Positions 63,525-64,000 of a DNA stretch of 64,000 nucleotides are shown one piece after another. The position numbers were made by a program, and so were the translations under genes. The notes under the pieces are model-generated. The model was given only the letters and a program-made list of their open reading frames with translations, made no database searches and was not told the DNA's origin. Each line of letters begins with the position of its first letter. Position 1 is the first letter of the stretch. The stretch covers positions 1 through 64,000 of the forward strand of contig NZ_FZNM01000005.1 in NCBI RefSeq assembly GCF_900188295.1, in the 5' to 3' direction. This DNA comes from Paracoccus sediminis. GTDB lineage: Bacteria; Pseudomonadota; Alphaproteobacteria; Rhodobacterales; Rhodobacteraceae.

Positions 63525-63546
63525 TGTCAGGCTGATGACAGGTTCA
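63525..63546. promoter_or_regulatory. Two 11-bp direct repeats before tctC, likely TctD sites
   Basis: TGTCAGGCTGA (63525-63535) and TGACAGGTTCA (63536-63546) match at 8 of 11 positions and are spaced one helical turn apart, the pattern favoured by OmpR-family regulators. A weaker third copy may precede them at 63514. Confidence 0.45.
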
Positions 63547-63618
63547 TCGTGTTTGGTCGCCTCATCCGGGCTGGAGGGTCCGGTCCGCACGTCCGTGCAT
63601 CTGGGAGGATGACAAACC

Positions 63619-64000
63619 ATGAAACGCACCCTTTTCGCAGGGCTGATCGCCGCCGCCCTCGCGGTTCCGGCCCATGCCGAAAACTATACCATCATCGCGC
63701 CCGCGGCGCCCGGCGGCGGCTGGGACCAGACCGCCCGCACCATGCAGGAAGCCTTGCAGGGCGAAGGCATTTCCGACACCGTGCAGGTCCAGAACGTCCC
63801 CGGCGCGGGCGGCACGGTGGGCCTGGCGCAGTTCGTGGCGTCCGCCCAGGGCAAGGCCGACCAGCTGATCGTCGGCGGCTATGTGATGGTCGGCGCGATC
63901 CTGACCAATGCCAGCCCCGTGTCCCTGGCCGACGTGACGCCCATCGCGCGGCTGACCGGCGAATACGAGGCGATCGTGGTTCCCGCCGCGTCCGACATCC
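63619..64000 (+). CDS. tctC: TctC-type binding protein, truncated by the window end
   Basis: The visible 127 codons encode a signal peptide ending PAHA-E near residue 20 and the start of a TctC/Bug fold (YTIIAPAAPGGGWDQTARTM; QNVPGAGGTVGLAQF). The reading frame is open at the right edge. GGGAGGATGACAAACC precedes the ATG. It would serve a second tripartite tricarboxylate transporter whose tctB and tctA genes presumably follow outside the window, under the nearby TctDE pair. Confidence 0.88.
   Translation, partial: MKRTLFAGLIAAALAVPAHAENYTIIAPAAPGGGWDQTARTMQEALQGEGISDTVQVQNVPGAGGTVGLAQFVASAQGKADQLIVGGYVMVGAILTNASPVSLADVTPIARLTGEYEAIVVPAASDI

Overview
The window is a high-GC (roughly two-thirds G+C), densely coded stretch of an alphaproteobacterial genome. 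A NasS/NasT pair, a PaaX-type phenylacetate cluster with PaaN, soxBDAG, several TctABC-type transporters and many 4-bp ATGA overlaps suggest Rhodobacterales, most likely Paracoccus or a close relative. That placement is inference from gene content; there is no rRNA or other marker here. No tRNA, rRNA, CRISPR array or intact insertion sequence was seen, and no gap between genes exceeds about 200 bases.

Layout. (1) 124-8241: a small WGR-domain protein; then, all on the minus strand, a BASS-type transporter, an L-asparaginase, NasT, NasS, a catalase-fold protein and an FdhF/YdeP-type molybdopterin oxidoreductase; and a GntR-type effector domain that has lost its DNA-binding half. (2) 8294-30422: a complete phenylacetyl-CoA pathway. 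PaaX and a TetR protein are the likely regulators. paaJ-paaABCDE-(extra diiron-fold gene)-paaZ run on plus, paaG-paaI-paaK on minus, and paaN, a Liv-type ABC transporter and a fused hydratase/3-hydroxyacyl-CoA dehydrogenase on plus. A small foreign-looking insert (GSU2403-type nucleotidyltransferase plus an AT-rich HNH endonuclease) interrupts it at 17.1-18.9 kb. (3) 30438-41575: a sugar-acid catabolic island with OtnC, OtnK (DUF1537), a homoserine-dehydrogenase-like SAF protein, TctABC, a PdxA homologue, a fused DhaK-DhaL kinase, a TIM-barrel isomerase and a GntR/FCD regulator whose likely operator occurs twice. (4) 41688-48940: two GlxA-type AraC regulators and sarcosine oxidase soxBDAG. (5) 48988-58734: a methyltransferase, a membrane alpha/beta hydrolase, a three-gene glycosyltransferase locus (sucrose-phosphate synthase/phosphatase-like fusion, GT-B/GT-A fusion, GT4), a DMT exporter and a peptidoglycan-binding-domain protein. 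(6) 58753-64000: TctE/TctD-like two-component genes, divergent from an orphan periplasmic binding protein, an altronate/galactarate dehydratase and the start of a second tctC.

How it works together. PaaK activates phenylacetate, PaaABCE epoxidises the ring, PaaG isomerises it, PaaZ opens and oxidises it, and the fused hydratase/dehydrogenase with PaaJ completes beta-oxidation to acetyl-CoA and succinyl-CoA. Operator-like palindromes suggest dual control: one overlaps the -35 of the paaJ promoter, and a TetR-type box sits at its -10 and again between paaG and paaN. The sugar-acid island looks like a self-contained uptake-and-degradation unit, but its mix of enzymes matches no single pathway I know. 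With the sarcosine and uronate-type genes, the window reads as an accessory catabolic region for small organic acids and methylated amines.
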